From the NCBI RefSeq assembly GCF_017114825.1, contig NZ_JADEVO010000028.1, positions 1 to 64,000 of the forward strand: a DNA stretch of 64,000 nt, read 5' to 3'. Numbering within the stretch: position 1 is the first letter of the stretch; every line of letters starts with the position of its first letter. Under the pieces are notes generated by a model. That model was not told the DNA's origin, searched no databases, and saw only the letters and a list, made by a program, of their open reading frames with translations. Positions 41,771 through 50,227 of this stretch are shown here, piece after piece. This stretch comes from Pseudomonas gregormendelii (GTDB lineage: Bacteria; Pseudomonadota; Gammaproteobacteria; Pseudomonadales; Pseudomonadaceae). The position numbers and the translations under genes were made by a program.

Positions 41771-43366
41771 TCAGCGAGTTGTTGCCAGTTCCTGTTGGAC
41801 GCTGGCGACAGTGCGAGGCCAAGGTTTACCAGCCTGAACCTTCGCTGGCAAGGCCTTGATGGCGCTAAGGGCTGCATCACGGTTGGCGAAGTTACCGTAG
41901 GTGATGACGTAAAGCGGCTTGCCGTTGAGCACTTTCTTGAAATAACGGTACTCGCCGCCCTGCTCTTTCACGAAGTTTTGCGCAGACGCTTCGGAGCTGG
42001 TGCCAAGGATCTGCACCACGTAGTTGCTGGTCGGTTGCCCGGCGTACCAGGTACCACCAGCGCCTTTGGCAGCGGCAGCGGCCGGTTTCTCGGCAGGCTT
42101 GGCGGTCGCCACGGCGGCAGGTTTGGCCGGCACAGGCGCGGGTTTGGCGACAGGTGCGGGAGCCGGCTTGGCAGTGGCCACCTGGGTCGGTGCTGGCGCA
42201 GGCTTGGCGGCCGGCGTCGGCGCTGGGCCAGGCTGGATTCCGGCCGGCGGCGCAGAAGTGGTCACGGTCGGCGGTGTGGCGCTGGAGCCTTCAACCGGCA
42301 CGCCATCGTCACCTTCAGTGATGCCACCCGCTGCTTCGGCCAGCGGGCCACGCATGACCGGTTGCGAGTTGCCGACAAGCGGCAACGGCATTGGCTGCGA
42401 ATTACCGGCGAACTCCACGGCTGGAGCACCGTTGCTGTTAGGTTGCGGAGCACCCTCGCCGAGCGGCAATTGCGCCTGCTCGTTGGCAGGAGCGCCAGTG
42501 GTCGGTGCTTTGCTGCGACCTGGCATCAACCAGGCGGCGGCTACCGCGACCACGACTACGGCGGAAATCGCCAATACGTGTTTCTTCGGCATGTTGAACC
42601 CCATACTTGGACGCTTGACCGCTGAGCGGCTGGCAATCATGGCTTCGATCATCGCATCGCGGGCGACCTGGTTGATATTGCCAGGCCAACCGTCGGAGCT
42701 TTCATGAATATCAGAGATCTGATTAGCGGTGAAAAGTTCGATACCCCGGCCAGCGCCTTCGAGCCGCTGATCCAGATACTCGCGGGTTTCCTCTTCGGTG
42801 TAAGGCTGCAATTCGATGACATGAAAGCGCTCTTCTTCAAGGCTCAACGCATCGAGTTGGGCAATCAACGACGACTCGCCGAACAGGAACACATGCGGAC
42901 GGCCTTCGGGAGCACCCGCGGCCAGTGCCAACAAGGCTTCCAGCGCGGACTCGTCAAGCTGCTCGGCGTCATCCACCAGCAGATAGACTTCCTGCCCGGT
43001 CAAGGCCAGCTGTACCACCTGTGACAAGATCGAGCCGATTTCCGGCTGGGCGACATTCAGCGCCTGGGCCACCTGGCGCAGCACGCCGGCGGCATCACCG
43101 GCACCGCGGGCGGAAACCACCACACTCTGCACCGATTGCTTGTTGGTACTGGCCACCAGGGCCTGGCGCAACAGGGTCTTGCCGCTGCCTTGCGGGCCGG
43201 TGACCACCAGCAGCAACTGGCTATAGCGCGCCAGGTGATGCAGTTGTCCCAGCACCGGCTTGCGCTGGGCAGGGAAAAATTTGAAGCCAGGTACCCGCGG
43301 AGCGAAAGGGTCGTGACTCAACTGGTAATGGCCGAGGAAAGCCTCGTCGGCGTGCAAACTAGTCAT
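41771..43366 (-). CDS. DamX-like SPOR-domain protein with ExeA-type AAA ATPase
   Basis: A 531-residue protein. Residues ~30-260 are an AAA ATPase of the ExeA kind (Walker A VTGPQGSGKTLL; Walker B YLLVDDAEQLDE). A single membrane helix (HVLAISAVVVVAVAAAWLM) follows, then a long Pro/Ala/Lys periplasmic linker and a C-terminal SPOR domain (from about NYVVQILGTSSEASAQ) that binds denuded septal peptidoglycan. It probably acts in cell division, like E. coli DamX, which also lies beside aroB; the ATPase domain is absent from E. coli DamX and typical of pseudomonads. Downstream of aroB by 10 bases in the same direction, so likely co-transcribed. Confidence 0.88.
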   Translation of the reverse strand: MTSLHADEAFLGHYQLSHDPFAPRVPGFKFFPAQRKPVLGQLHHLARYSQLLLVVTGPQGSGKTLLRQALVASTNKQSVQSVVVSARGAGDAAGVLRQVAQALNVAQPEIGSILSQVVQLALTGQEVYLLVDDAEQLDESALEALLALAAGAPEGRPHVFLFGESSLIAQLDALSLEEERFHVIELQPYTEEETREYLDQRLEGAGRGIELFTANQISDIHESSDGWPGNINQVARDAMIEAMIASRSAVKRPSMGFNMPKKHVLAISAVVVVAVAAAWLMPGRSKAPTTGAPANEQAQLPLGEGAPQPNSNGAPAVEFAGNSQPMPLPLVGNSQPVMRGPLAEAAGGITEGDDGVPVEGSSATPPTVTTSAPPAGIQPGPAPTPAAKPAPAPTQVATAKPAPAPVAKPAPVPAKPAAVATAKPAEKPAAAAAKGAGGTWYAGQPTSNYVVQILGTSSEASAQNFVKEQGGEYRYFKKVLNGKPLYVITYGNFANRDAALSAIKALPAKVQAGKPWPRTVASVQQELATTR

Positions 43367-43376
43367 CGGGATCTTA

Positions 43377-44477
43377 TTAACCTTTAAGCTGAGCCAGGGC
43401 GCGGTAATCCGCTCCCAGCGTGGCCTGTAGAACCTCTTTCGGATAATCGTCGGTCACCACCGCTTCGCCCATGTGGCGCAGCAGCACCAGGCGCAAACGA
43501 CCGTCGATCACTTTCTTGTCAATTGCCATGTGTTCGAGAAAATCGGCTTCAGTCATCTCTTCAGGCGGGATAACCGGCAGGCCGGCGCGCTGGAACAGAC
43601 GGATGCCACGATCACGCTCCTGCTCGCTGATCCAGCCCAGGCGTGCGGACATTTCCAGCGCCATGACAGTGCCAGCAGCCACCGCCTCACCATGTAGCCA
43701 CACACCATAGCCCATATGCGTTTCGATGGCGTGGCCGAAGGTATGCCCCAGGTTCAACGTAGCGCGTACACCTGTTTCCTTCTCGTCGGCCCCCACCACG
43801 GCAGCCTTGGCTGCGCAGGAGCGCTGGATGGCATAAGTCAGGGCAGTCTGGTCCAGGGCGCGCAAGCGATCGACGTTCTCTTCGAGCCAGGTGAGGAATG
43901 GCTCGTCGCAGATCAGTCCGTATTTGATCACTTCGGCCAACCCGGCAGAGAGTTCGCGGGCCGGCAAAGTGTTCAGGGACGTCGTGTCTATCAGCACCAC
44001 GTTCGGCTGATAGAAGGCGCCGACCATGTTCTTGCCCAACGGATGGTTGATACCGGTCTTGCCGCCCACCGAGGAGTCGACTTGCGACAGCAGCGTGGTC
44101 GGGACCTGAATGAAATCGACACCACGCTGATAACAGGCGGCGGCAAAACCGGCCATGTCACCAATCACACCGCCGCCCAAGGCAATCACGGTGGTGCGGC
44201 GGTCGTGACGCGCGGTCAGCAGCCCGTCGAAGATCAGTTGCAGGGTTTCCCAGGTCTTGAAGGCTTCGCCGTCGGGCAGCACCACGGAAATGACCGAGAA
44301 TTGCCCCAGGCTGCGGGTCAGACGTTCGAGATAGAGAGGCGCGACGGTCTCGTTGGAAATGATCGCCACTTGCCGTCCGCGAATATGCGGGGCCAGCAGC
44401 TCAGGCTGATCCAACAAACCTTCGCCAATATGAATCGGGTAGCTGCGCTCGCCTAGATCGACCTTGAGTGTCTGCAT
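43377..44477 (-). CDS. aroB: 3-dehydroquinate synthase
   Basis: A 366-residue enzyme of the shikimate pathway: it cyclises DAHP to 3-dehydroquinate using NAD+ and a divalent metal. Conserved stretches are ALGGGVIGDMAGFAAACYQR, TTLLSQVDSSVGGKTGINHP and the metal-binding LNLGHTFGHAIE. The length is typical. It lies in the conserved aroK-aroB-damX order. The 150-base gap to aroK holds no recognisable gene. Confidence 0.97.
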   Translation of the reverse strand: MQTLKVDLGERSYPIHIGEGLLDQPELLAPHIRGRQVAIISNETVAPLYLERLTRSLGQFSVISVVLPDGEAFKTWETLQLIFDGLLTARHDRRTTVIALGGGVIGDMAGFAAACYQRGVDFIQVPTTLLSQVDSSVGGKTGINHPLGKNMVGAFYQPNVVLIDTTSLNTLPARELSAGLAEVIKYGLICDEPFLTWLEENVDRLRALDQTALTYAIQRSCAAKAAVVGADEKETGVRATLNLGHTFGHAIETHMGYGVWLHGEAVAAGTVMALEMSARLGWISEQERDRGIRLFQRAGLPVIPPEEMTEADFLEHMAIDKKVIDGRLRLVLLRHMGEAVVTDDYPKEVLQATLGADYRALAQLKG

Positions 44478-44627
44478 GTGTCCCCACAGTGAAGATGGAA
44501 TCAGGCATCGTGCCTTGAATTATCGATGTCCGCGGCCTCTGTTGGTGTGACGCCGTTCGGTAGCCATTCGCCACAGTCCAGAGCGGAGGCGACTGGAGGC
44601 CGAGGATAGCGCATTTCACGCCGCGCT

Positions 44628-45146
44628 TTAACGGGGAGGCAGTTGCTGCAAGCGTTCGAGAATATCCAGCACCACCATCCGCGGCGGCCGCTCATCGGTT
44701 TCCACCACCAGATCGGCGATTTCCCGATAGAGCGGATCGCGAATCGCCAGCAGATCCCGAAGGGTCTTGGCCGGATCTGCCGTGCGCAATAGCGGCCGAT
44801 TGCGGTCGCGGGACGTTCGCCCCACCTGCTGCTCGACGGAAGCATGCAGGTACACGACCCGACCACCGGCATGGAGCGCCCGACGATTGGCTTCGCGCAT
44901 GACTGCACCGCCGCCGGTCGCCAACACCACGCCATCGCACGCGCACAGCTCGGCAATCATCGCCTGCTCGCGATCACGGAAGCCTGGCTCGCCTTCCTTA
45001 TCGAAAATCCATGGGATATTGGCGCCCGTGCGCAATTCAATTTCCTTGTCGGAATCTTTGAACGGCAGGCGCAGCTCTTTGGCCAGTAACCGGCCGATGG
45101 TGCTTTTTCCAGCCCCCATCGGTCCTACAAGAATCAAATTTCGCAC
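44628..45146 (-). CDS. aroK: Shikimate kinase
   Basis: A 172-residue P-loop kinase that phosphorylates shikimate at O3. Walker A is GPMGAGKSTIGRLLA; the substrate-binding segment DSDKEIE and LATGGGAVMR are conserved. The gene starts 4 bases after the pilQ stop codon, the classical pilQ-aroK-aroB arrangement of gammaproteobacteria, so its expression probably depends partly on the pilus operon. Confidence 0.96.
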   Translation of the reverse strand: MRNLILVGPMGAGKSTIGRLLAKELRLPFKDSDKEIELRTGANIPWIFDKEGEPGFRDREQAMIAELCACDGVVLATGGGAVMREANRRALHAGGRVVYLHASVEQQVGRTSRDRNRPLLRTADPAKTLRDLLAIRDPLYREIADLVVETDERPPRMVVLDILERLQQLPPR

Positions 45147-45150
45147 AGAA

Positions 45151-47223
45151 TCAACGACTCACAGCAATCGCCTGGTTATTCATGATACGCGGTGTGAGAA
45201 ACACCAACAGCTCGGATTTTTTCTCCGAAACCACGTCACGCCGGAAAAGGCGGCCAAGATACGGCACATCGCCGAGAAATGGCACCTTATCTACAACCTT
45301 GCTTTGAGTATTTGAGAAAACGCCACCAATGACGATGGTCTCGCCATCGTTGACCAACACCTTGGCATTGACCTCGTTTTTCTTGATCGGCGGTACGTCC
45401 TGCACCTTGTTCAGGTAATCCGGCTCATCCTTGGTGACCTTGACCTCCATGATGATCCGGTTGTCCGGGGTGATCTGCGGGGTCACTTCCAGCGACAGCG
45501 ATGCCTCCTTGAAGGACACGGATGTGGCACCGCTGGAACTGGCTTCCTGATACGGAATCTCGGTGCCCTTGAGGATCTTCGCGGTTTCCTTGTCGGAGGT
45601 GACGACCTTGGGTTGCGAGACGATTTCGCCGTTGCCGGTTTTTTCCATCGCCGTCAGTTCCAGGTCGAGCAACACATTATCGGTAATGAACGCGATGCCG
45701 ATTCCCGAGGTGTTAGCCGAGGTCCCCAGGTCGACGAAAGGCGAATTGGTGCCCGTGCTGCCCGGTGTACCGATGGTGGTGGACGAGCCGTTGACCCCCG
45801 AGGAGTTCCAGTTGCCCTTCTGCACCGAACCACCCCAGCGCACGCCGAGACTCTTGTCGTAATCGACGTTGGCCTCGACAATTCGCGCCTCGATCATCAC
45901 CTGACGCACCGGAATATCCAGCTGCGCCACGATGCGACGCAGTTCGTCGAGACGATTCTGGGTCTGGTAGGCAATGATGTTGTTGGTGCGCTCATCGACG
46001 GTGATCGAACCACGCTCGTCGACTTTCGCTTCGGCACTGGTGACCGACTGGAACAGCTTGGCGATGTCGGCAGCCTTGGCGTAGTTGACCTGCAGCAGCT
46101 CGCGACGCAGGGGGGCCAGTTCGGCGATCTGCTTTTGTGACTCCAGCTCCTGGCGCTCGCGAGCGGCAATTTCCTCCGCCGGCGCAACCAGCAAGACGTT
46201 GCCGACCATGCGCTTGTCCAGGCCCTTGGTCTTCAGCACCAGGTCCAGCGCCTGGTCCCACGGCACATTTTGCAGGCGCAGGGTAATGCCGCCCTGGACC
46301 GTGTCACTGGCCACCAGATTGAGGTTGGTGAAGTCGGCAATCAACTGCAGCACCGAGCGCACATCGATGTCTTGGAAATTCAGCGAAAGCTTCTCGCCGC
46401 TATAGGCGAAGCGCTCCGCGTTGCGTTTTTGCAGGTCGTCGACCGTCATCGCCCGAATGCTGACGGTGAGCTTGTTGTCCGTCTGATAGGTCGAGTAGTC
46501 GAACGCGCCACTGGGTTCGATGCTGATGGTCGCACGGTCCCCGGTGGCACTGGCATTGACGAATTGCACCGGCGTGGCGAAATCCTTCACGTCCAGGCGG
46601 ACTCGCAGGGACTCTGGCAGCTGGGTTCGGGCGAAGCCAAGGATGATCTTGCCCTCGCGCTCTTGAATGTCCGGGGCGATGGATGGATCGGACAGGTCGA
46701 TGACCACATTGCCCTCGCCCTGGGTGCCACGCTGGAAGTCAACGCTGCGGATAGCCTTGGCTACCGGCGCGTACGCTTTCGCCGGGGCCGGCGAAGTAAC
46801 GGCACGCGGCGCGCTGGCGACCGGTCGCGATGCAGCCTTGCTGGCGCCCTGGCCGACAACCACAAACAGGGTGTTGCCTTCGACCCGCGAGGTATAGGGG
46901 GACAACTGCGTCAGGTTGATGATCAGCCGCGTCCGGTCCTTGGCTTCCACCACCGTGGCACTGCGGGCATTGCCGCCACCCAGGTCGCGGGTCTTGCTGG
47001 CCAGCTGGCTGACCACCCCGGGCAGGTCGAGTGCGATCCGCGCCGGTGACTCGGTGGTGTAGCCCTTGGGCGTGGGAGGTGTGCCATCGAACGACAGCTT
47101 CAACTCGATGCGGTCCCCAGGCAGTGCGGCAACGTCCAGCGTCTTCAGATTGGCCGCTTGTGCCATCGGCGAAAGCAGCGCTATCCATAGCGAAATACCG
47201 AGGGCTGAGAAAATCCTGTTCAT
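45151..47223 (-). CDS. pilQ: Type IV pilus secretin PilQ
   Basis: A 690-residue outer-membrane secretin. A signal peptide (cleavage near AQA-ANLKT) is followed by two AMIN domains that bind peptidoglycan, a short secretin/TonB N-domain (LSLNFQDIDVRSVLQLIADF), N1 domains, and the secretin core ending in LLVFLTPRIMNN. The multimer is the gate for pilus extrusion. It lies last in pilMNOPQ. In fluorescent pseudomonads the pilus may serve attachment or DNA uptake; pilin genes are not in this window. Confidence 0.96.
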   Translation of the reverse strand: MNRIFSALGISLWIALLSPMAQAANLKTLDVAALPGDRIELKLSFDGTPPTPKGYTTESPARIALDLPGVVSQLASKTRDLGGGNARSATVVEAKDRTRLIINLTQLSPYTSRVEGNTLFVVVGQGASKAASRPVASAPRAVTSPAPAKAYAPVAKAIRSVDFQRGTQGEGNVVIDLSDPSIAPDIQEREGKIILGFARTQLPESLRVRLDVKDFATPVQFVNASATGDRATISIEPSGAFDYSTYQTDNKLTVSIRAMTVDDLQKRNAERFAYSGEKLSLNFQDIDVRSVLQLIADFTNLNLVASDTVQGGITLRLQNVPWDQALDLVLKTKGLDKRMVGNVLLVAPAEEIAARERQELESQKQIAELAPLRRELLQVNYAKAADIAKLFQSVTSAEAKVDERGSITVDERTNNIIAYQTQNRLDELRRIVAQLDIPVRQVMIEARIVEANVDYDKSLGVRWGGSVQKGNWNSSGVNGSSTTIGTPGSTGTNSPFVDLGTSANTSGIGIAFITDNVLLDLELTAMEKTGNGEIVSQPKVVTSDKETAKILKGTEIPYQEASSSGATSVSFKEASLSLEVTPQITPDNRIIMEVKVTKDEPDYLNKVQDVPPIKKNEVNAKVLVNDGETIVIGGVFSNTQSKVVDKVPFLGDVPYLGRLFRRDVVSEKKSELLVFLTPRIMNNQAIAVSR

Positions 47224-47236
47224 GATTCGAGTCCCA

Positions 47237-47764
47237 CTATGAATGCTCTTTCAAAGGTATGGTTCGCGGCCGTTCCAGCCAGGCTCCCTGGCCGTCGGGG
47301 ACGATTTCGATCACGTCGACCTGCGAGCCGCTGATGGCGACAATGCGCCCATCGTTGCGCCCAAGATAGTCACCGACCTTCAGCCGATGCACGCCGCCAG
47401 CCCCGCGCAGCAGCGCAAAGGAACCGGTTGCATTGGAAATCGTGCCGACCATCTCAAACTGCTCTATGTTGAAACCTTCCAGGTACTGCTTGGCCCGGGC
47501 AGGATCAGGCTTGACGTTACGCGAGCCGTGCTTCTGGCCAGCCAGGTCCACCCTGACCTGCCGGGAAAACGGGCTTCGCAGGTTGGCGGCGCTGTAGGTG
47601 AACGTCGGGTAGGAGCGGAACGTCGGCGTTGGCTCTATCTTCCCCGGTGGGCGCAGGCGAACTTCGTTCATGTAGGCATCGAGGTCGCTGACGTCGTCGC
47701 CCTTGCCACAGCCAGCCAACCCGAGCACCACGAGCACCATGGCCAAACAACGGATCGGGCTCAT
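47237..47764 (-). CDS. pilP: Type IV pilus alignment lipoprotein PilP
   Basis: A 175-residue inner-membrane lipoprotein. The signal sequence ends in the lipobox LAGCG (Cys19). A flexible proline-rich stretch and a C-terminal beta-sandwich (GTISNATGSFALLRGAGG, then VHRLKVGDYLG) follow, which contacts PilQ. It connects the inner-membrane PilM/N/O complex to the secretin. It starts four bases within pilO and ends 13 bases before pilQ. Confidence 0.94.
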   Translation of the reverse strand: MSPIRCLAMVLVVLGLAGCGKGDDVSDLDAYMNEVRLRPPGKIEPTPTFRSYPTFTYSAANLRSPFSRQVRVDLAGQKHGSRNVKPDPARAKQYLEGFNIEQFEMVGTISNATGSFALLRGAGGVHRLKVGDYLGRNDGRIVAISGSQVDVIEIVPDGQGAWLERPRTIPLKEHS

Positions 47765-48384
47765 TTCGGCGCCCCCTTGTCGTTATAGCGGTAGGTCTTG
47801 GCGAGGATACTCATGCGTAACTTCGTCCCGCCATCCGGGTCGGCCCCAGCAATGTCGAAGTCATGCAGCGTGACGATCCGGGGCAAGCCGGCCACTCCGC
47901 TGACGAAGGTGGCCAGGTCGTGATAGGCCCCGGTCACGGTGATCTGGATCGGTAGTTCAATGTAGAACTGCTGGGTAACTTCCGGCAGCAACTTGATCTC
48001 TTCAAACTCCAGCCCACTTCCGAGCCCGGTGCGAGTGATGTCCTCCAGCAGGCCCGGCACCTCGGTGTCGCTGGGCAGTTGGCGCAGCAGCACGCCAAAG
48101 GAGTTTTCCATCTCTTTCATCTGCTGGGTGTACAGCTCGAGATTCGCGGCCATGCGGGCCTTGGAGGTGAATTGCTCCTTGAGTGTCAGCTCCTCCTCAC
48201 GCTTGCTGTCCAGCTGGGTTTCCAGGTCGCTGAGGTAAAAGTGATACCCCAGGGCCAGCACCAGCACCATCAGCAGCCCACCCGCGATCGCCTTGATCGC
48301 CGGCGGCCATGAGCCGATGTTGTTGGTGTCCAGGTCATTGATATCAACGTTGCGCAGTCCGGCAAACCATTGCGATGGACTCAT
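47761..48384 (-). CDS. pilO: Type IV pilus alignment protein PilO
   Basis: A 207-residue bitopic inner-membrane protein: one helix near residues 32-50 (IAGGLLMVLVLALGYHFYL), a periplasmic coiled coil (DSKREEELTLKEQFTSKARM), and a ferredoxin-like C-terminal domain. It forms heterodimers with PilN and binds PilP. It overlaps both pilN and pilP by four bases. Confidence 0.94.
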   Translation of the reverse strand: MSPSQWFAGLRNVDINDLDTNNIGSWPPAIKAIAGGLLMVLVLALGYHFYLSDLETQLDSKREEELTLKEQFTSKARMAANLELYTQQMKEMENSFGVLLRQLPSDTEVPGLLEDITRTGLGSGLEFEEIKLLPEVTQQFYIELPIQITVTGAYHDLATFVSGVAGLPRIVTLHDFDIAGADPDGGTKLRMSILAKTYRYNDKGAPK

Positions 48385-48947
48385 TGACCGTCCTCCACAG
48401 CGGCGGGCTGGGTCTGTCGAACCGTCAACTGGAAGACGTTCGCCTGGTCGAGCTGACCCGCCGTAGTGGCCTTGACCTCGGTCAGGCTGGGGGCATCGAA
48501 CCAGTCGGAGCCGTCAAGATTGCGCATCAGGTCAGACACGCGATTATTGGACTCGGCAGCACCGGTAATGGACAAGGTAGTGCCGACCATTTTGACTTCG
48601 GTGAAATACACACCGTCCGGCAACGTGCGCGCCAGCTGGTCGAATATCCGCCCGCTGATTGGCCGATTGCCCTGCAGGTCCTGGATGATGCGCATGCGCT
48701 CGATGAGCTGCTGGCGGCGTGCCTTCAAGTCGCTGATCTGCTTTATCCGCTCATCGACAACGGCAATCTGTTTGCCGATGTAATCGTTGCGCGCGAGCTG
48801 GCGGTCAACGGCAGCTGTGATGACCTGGTCCGCAATCAGCACCGCCCCCACGGAGCCCACCAGGACCCCAACGAGAGTCACCAGGAAGCGTTTGCGGCGT
48901 TCCTCGCGCAGTTCCTCGCGCCAGGGTAGAAGATTGATCCGCGCCAT
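48381..48947 (-). CDS. pilN: Type IV pilus alignment protein PilN
   Basis: A 188-residue bitopic membrane protein. The cytoplasmic N-terminus MARINLLPWREELREER carries the INLLPWR motif that inserts into PilM. One membrane helix and a periplasmic coiled coil plus ferredoxin-like fold follow. It couples cytoplasmic PilM to PilO/PilP. Its start overlaps the pilM stop by one base. Confidence 0.95.
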   Translation of the reverse strand: MARINLLPWREELREERRKRFLVTLVGVLVGSVGAVLIADQVITAAVDRQLARNDYIGKQIAVVDERIKQISDLKARRQQLIERMRIIQDLQGNRPISGRIFDQLARTLPDGVYFTEVKMVGTTLSITGAAESNNRVSDLMRNLDGSDWFDAPSLTEVKATTAGQLDQANVFQLTVRQTQPAAVEDGQ

Positions 48948-50011
48948 CAGTCAAAACTCCTGAGTGCCAGCCCGCAAGCGATCATCAGTGCCGGCGCATC
49001 ACTGGCCAGGGCACCGGCGTTGACCTTGCTGCTCAGGGTCATGTCGGAAAATGGATTGGCCACCTGGGTCGGCGTATTCAGGCGCTGCTCGATCAAGCGG
49101 TCCAGCCCCGGAACTGACGCCGTGCCGCCGGCCAGCAGGATGTGGTCAACCGCATTGTATTGGCCCGACGCGAAGAAAAACTGCAACGAACGGGAGACCT
49201 GTTGCACCAGCGCCTCGCGAAACGGTTGCAACACCTCACTGACATAATCGTCCGGCAGGCCACCCTGTTTTTTCGCCAGTCCTGCCTGCTCAAGGGTAAG
49301 GCCGTAGCGACGCTGGATTTCTTCGGTCAACTGACGCCCCCCGAACAACTGCTCGCGGGTGTAGATAATTCGCCCTTTGTGCAAAACACTGAGGGTGGTC
49401 ATGGTTGCACCGATGTCGACCACGGCCACGGTCAACTGCCCCTGGGGGCTGGCCAGATGGCCAGTCAGCAGGCCGAACGAGCGCTCCAGTGCATAGGCCT
49501 CGACATCGACCACCCGCGCGGTAAGGCCGGCCAGTGCCAGGGCAGCCTCACGGACTTCGACATTTTCCTTGCGGCAGGCGGCCAGCAGCACATTGACTCG
49601 TGCCGGGTTTCGCACCGAAGGTCCCTGGACTTCGAAGTCGATGGCGACTTCGTCCAGGGGATAGGGAATGTATTGATCGGCCTCGATCTTCAGCTGGTTT
49701 TCCAGCTCGTCGTCGGAGAGGCCGGCATCCATCTCGATTGTCTTGGTGATGACCGCCGAGCCGGCCACCGCCACCGCCACATTCCTGAGATTGGTCCTGG
49801 CCTTGATCAGCACGCGCGACAACGCCTGCCCGACACCTTCGAGTTCAGCGATATTTTTTTCGATGACTGCATTGGCCGGCAGCGGCTCGACTGCATAGGC
49901 CTCAACCCGGTAGCGCTCGCCTTGACGACTTAACTCCAGAAGCTTCACCGACGTGGAGCTGATGTCGATCCCCAGAAGCGTATTGGCCTTTTTATTGAAG
50001 AGTCCTAGCAC
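48947..50011 (-). CDS. pilM: Type IV pilus actin-like ATPase PilM
   Basis: A 354-residue cytoplasmic protein with the actin/FtsA fold. Nucleotide-site segments are LLGIDISSTSVKLLEL, VVDIGATMTTLSVLHKG and LLAGGTASVPGLDRLIEQR. It binds the PilN tail and links the alignment complex to the pilus motor platform. First gene of pilMNOPQ, divergent from ponA, an arrangement conserved in pseudomonads. Confidence 0.96.
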   Translation of the reverse strand: MLGLFNKKANTLLGIDISSTSVKLLELSRQGERYRVEAYAVEPLPANAVIEKNIAELEGVGQALSRVLIKARTNLRNVAVAVAGSAVITKTIEMDAGLSDDELENQLKIEADQYIPYPLDEVAIDFEVQGPSVRNPARVNVLLAACRKENVEVREAALALAGLTARVVDVEAYALERSFGLLTGHLASPQGQLTVAVVDIGATMTTLSVLHKGRIIYTREQLFGGRQLTEEIQRRYGLTLEQAGLAKKQGGLPDDYVSEVLQPFREALVQQVSRSLQFFFASGQYNAVDHILLAGGTASVPGLDRLIEQRLNTPTQVANPFSDMTLSSKVNAGALASDAPALMIACGLALRSFD

Positions 50012-50227
50012 TACCCATTCCCTATGACTATCCGTGAGTTACGGACTCTATAATGTCCATTGCGTTCAACCCGCCCGTCTTGACAGCAGCGCAAATGACG
50101 CCCTGCGACGGAAAAATGCTTATAATGCCCAGCGATTTTTTACCAGTTTTTACTTCAAGCTCGGGACATTACTCTTTTCACCAGTCCCTGGTGCCAAATT
50201 CATTCTTTTCCTGGATATCCAAACGCC
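50012..50227. promoter_or_regulatory. Divergent pilM-ponA intergenic region
   Basis: The 216-base gap holds two plus-strand TATAAT boxes (50049-50054 and 50121-50126), each a consensus -10 but with a poor -35, which could serve ponA. On the minus strand, TATAGA inside ACATTATAGAG (near 50046-50056) could serve pilM. TTGACA at 50080 has no -10 at the right distance. Assignments are tentative. Confidence 0.4.

Noticed and set aside
50080..50126. TTGACA at 50080 paired with TATAAT at 50121 as the ponA promoter
   Set aside because: The spacer would be 35 bases, twice the functional length.
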